Source: Legionella saoudiensis | GTDB lineage: Bacteria; Pseudomonadota; Gammaproteobacteria; Legionellales; Legionellaceae | Reading direction: 5' to 3' | DNA length: 64,000 nt | Assembly (NCBI RefSeq): GCF_001465875.1 | Contig: NZ_LN901321.1 | Span: 156,689-220,688, forward strand | Notes under the pieces: generated by a model | The model's input: the letters and a program-made list of their open reading frames with translations, nothing else | Told to the model about the DNA's origin: nothing | Databases searched by the model: none | Shown here: positions 62,993 through 64,000 of the stretch, in pieces | Position numbering within the stretch: position 1 is the stretch's first letter | Layout of the letters: each line of letters begins with the position of its first letter | Translations under genes and position numbers: made by a program

Positions 62993-64000
62993 TTAGTCTA
63001 TTTTGGGAAACTTAATGGTGAAATGAGTGTATTCACCCAGTTTTCCTTGGCAGGCAATCGAGCCTCCAGCAGCCTTCATAAGTAATTTACAATAGGCTAG
63101 GCCAATACCGGTACCCCCTTGTCTTTCAGAGTAAAAGGGTTCAAAAATCAATTTTGCTTTTTCTGTAGAAATGCCTTGAGCAGTATCTTTAATATGTAAA
63201 TAATTAAAATTATCCTTTTCTTGCCCTTCCGCCAGACTGATCACTACCTCGCCTTTACCTTCTTTTTCAATAAAATCAAAGCTATTATTCAATAAATTCC
63301 AAATTAGATTTCTAAAGGCGATTTTTTCAATCCAAATTACAAAATCGCATTCTAAAATGAGGTCGATGAGTTCGTGTTGATTATTTTTAAAGGGATAATC
63401 TTCTAAGGCATGCTTTAAAAGTTCATTGATGGAGTAGAATCCAAATTTGCAAGTATCAAACTTATCGTGACGTATATTATTTAATTGTGCGCTAATAAGT
63501 TGATTTACACTATCAATTCCCCGTTCAATTTTGGCAATGCTTTCGCTCAGGTTGTGCTTTACTTCTTGTTCGCTAGATAAGGTTTCAACCAGTGATTTTT
63601 GCATTTTTGCTTGCAGGTAAATACTGGATAGGGGCGTTCGTAAGTCATGCGCTAAACTTCCTGCAAGTAAACGCATCCCGGAAATTTTAGCGCTGTAAAT
63701 GAGTTCTCTATCACGGGCAAAAAGGGCTCCGATGATAATGGCTGCAGTAAAGGTAATTCCCAGCCCAAAAACAGATACATCGCCAGGCACATACTTTATT
63801 ATTTTATCGGAACCATAAACAAAGCAAACATAGGCTAGGCTACTGCCTAAAAGAAGCAGTACTAATGAGTCTAAGGCATTAGTTACTAAAAATAAGAAAA
63901 AGGTTGCTGACATACAATTCATTAGCCATAAGGTTGCCCCATCATTTAATAAAGTTAGGTAGGTGAAAAAGAAGGGTAAGCAAAAGAGCAAGCTTAGATA
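62993..64000 (-). CDS. Membrane sensor histidine kinase, N-terminus outside window
   Basis: The frame is open to the right edge, so the start is outside. At least three membrane helices are visible in the first 100 residues (LMNCMSATFFLFLVTNALDS, LVLLLLGSSLAYVCFVYG, VFGLGITFTAAIIIGALFA), then the kinase core: phospho-accepting H in GSLAHDLRTPLSSIYLQ, N box WNLLNNSFDFI, G1 KDTAQGIS and G2 GGTGIGLAYCKLL. The pattern of several membrane helices followed directly by the kinase resembles CqsS/LqsS-type autoinducer sensors, but no response regulator or lqs gene is in view. Confidence 0.88.
   Translation of the reverse strand, partial: YLSLLFCLPFFFTYLTLLNDGATLWLMNCMSATFFLFLVTNALDSLVLLLLGSSLAYVCFVYGSDKIIKYVPGDVSVFGLGITFTAAIIIGALFARDRELIYSAKISGMRLLAGSLAHDLRTPLSSIYLQAKMQKSLVETLSSEQEVKHNLSESIAKIERGIDSVNQLISAQLNNIRHDKFDTCKFGFYSINELLKHALEDYPFKNNQHELIDLILECDFVIWIEKIAFRNLIWNLLNNSFDFIEKEGKGEVVISLAEGQEKDNFNYLHIKDTAQGISTEKAKLIFEPFYSERQGGTGIGLAYCKLLMKAAGGSIACQGKLGEYTHFTIKFPKID

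Overview
The window reads as chromosomal DNA of a Legionella species other than an obvious L. pneumophila copy. Evidence: moderately AT-rich DNA, a dotU-icmF pair of the Dot/Icm type IVB secretion system, a SUF operon with sufU and sufT, eukaryote-like protein kinase genes, and a set of short palindromes between genes of the kind common in Legionella. The assignment is an inference from gene content; no database search was possible. No rRNA, tRNA, insertion sequence, prophage or CRISPR array was seen.

Layout. 1-1527: 3' part of a TIG/IPT-repeat surface protein (exact 261-bp repeats). 1610-6513: small unknown gene, carB, greA, unknown gene. 6572-9659: Tim44-like protein, a cryptic kinase-like protein, and a small membrane protein. 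9712-13424: dotU-icmF (minus strand). 13636-15192: Lcl-domain exported protein. 15516-22523: Rrf2 regulator and the sufBCDSU-sufT operon, ending in epmA. 22570-25635: unknown gene, radC, second Lcl-domain protein. 25725-28806: coaBC-dut-algC. 28815-31144 (minus): rdgB and a TPR-methyltransferase. 31270-37241: glutathione peroxidase, eamA, a YdjC/ChbG-like deacetylase, an old-yellow-enzyme reductase, a small exported protein, an outer-membrane barrel protein, and crcB with its DUF190 partner. 37218-38550 (minus): GtrA-type flippase and GtrB-type glycosyltransferase. 38740-40530: Ser/Thr kinase. 40594-41280 (minus): M15 peptidase. 41356-48700 (minus): a small membrane ORF followed by kdpF-A-B-C-D, with no kdpE. 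48905-50383: AlkB-like hydroxylase and dgkA. 50618-54525: fatty acyl-AMP ligase, ACP-acyltransferase fusion, PP2C-like phosphatase. 54633-55526: a YqjD/YqjE/YqjK-like membrane trio. 55622-56683 (minus): carbonic anhydrase with a long C-terminal extension. 56832-60325 (minus): kynurenine 3-monooxygenase, a heme-oxygenase-like diiron protein and a cytokinin-dehydrogenase-like flavoprotein. 60532-62832 (minus): KfrA_N-PAS-PAS-GGDEF-EAL. 62993-64000 (minus): sensor histidine kinase, cut by the window edge.

Most striking points: (1) the PP2C-like phosphatase at 53560-54525 has every metal-ligand motif, but its second motif (DGHGG) sits at the C-terminus, a circular permutation of the family; (2) it closes a compact operon with a fatty acyl-AMP ligase and an ACP-acyltransferase fusion, suggesting an undescribed, phosphatase-linked acyl-transfer pathway; (3) the kmo-diiron-flavoprotein operon looks like a small tryptophan/kynurenine-derived metabolite pathway; (4) a c-di-GMP enzyme carries a KfrA-type DNA-binding N-terminus; (5) a family of palindromes sits mostly where genes converge, probably acting as bidirectional terminators; (6) a twin TTAGTACTA operator candidate precedes the SUF regulator.
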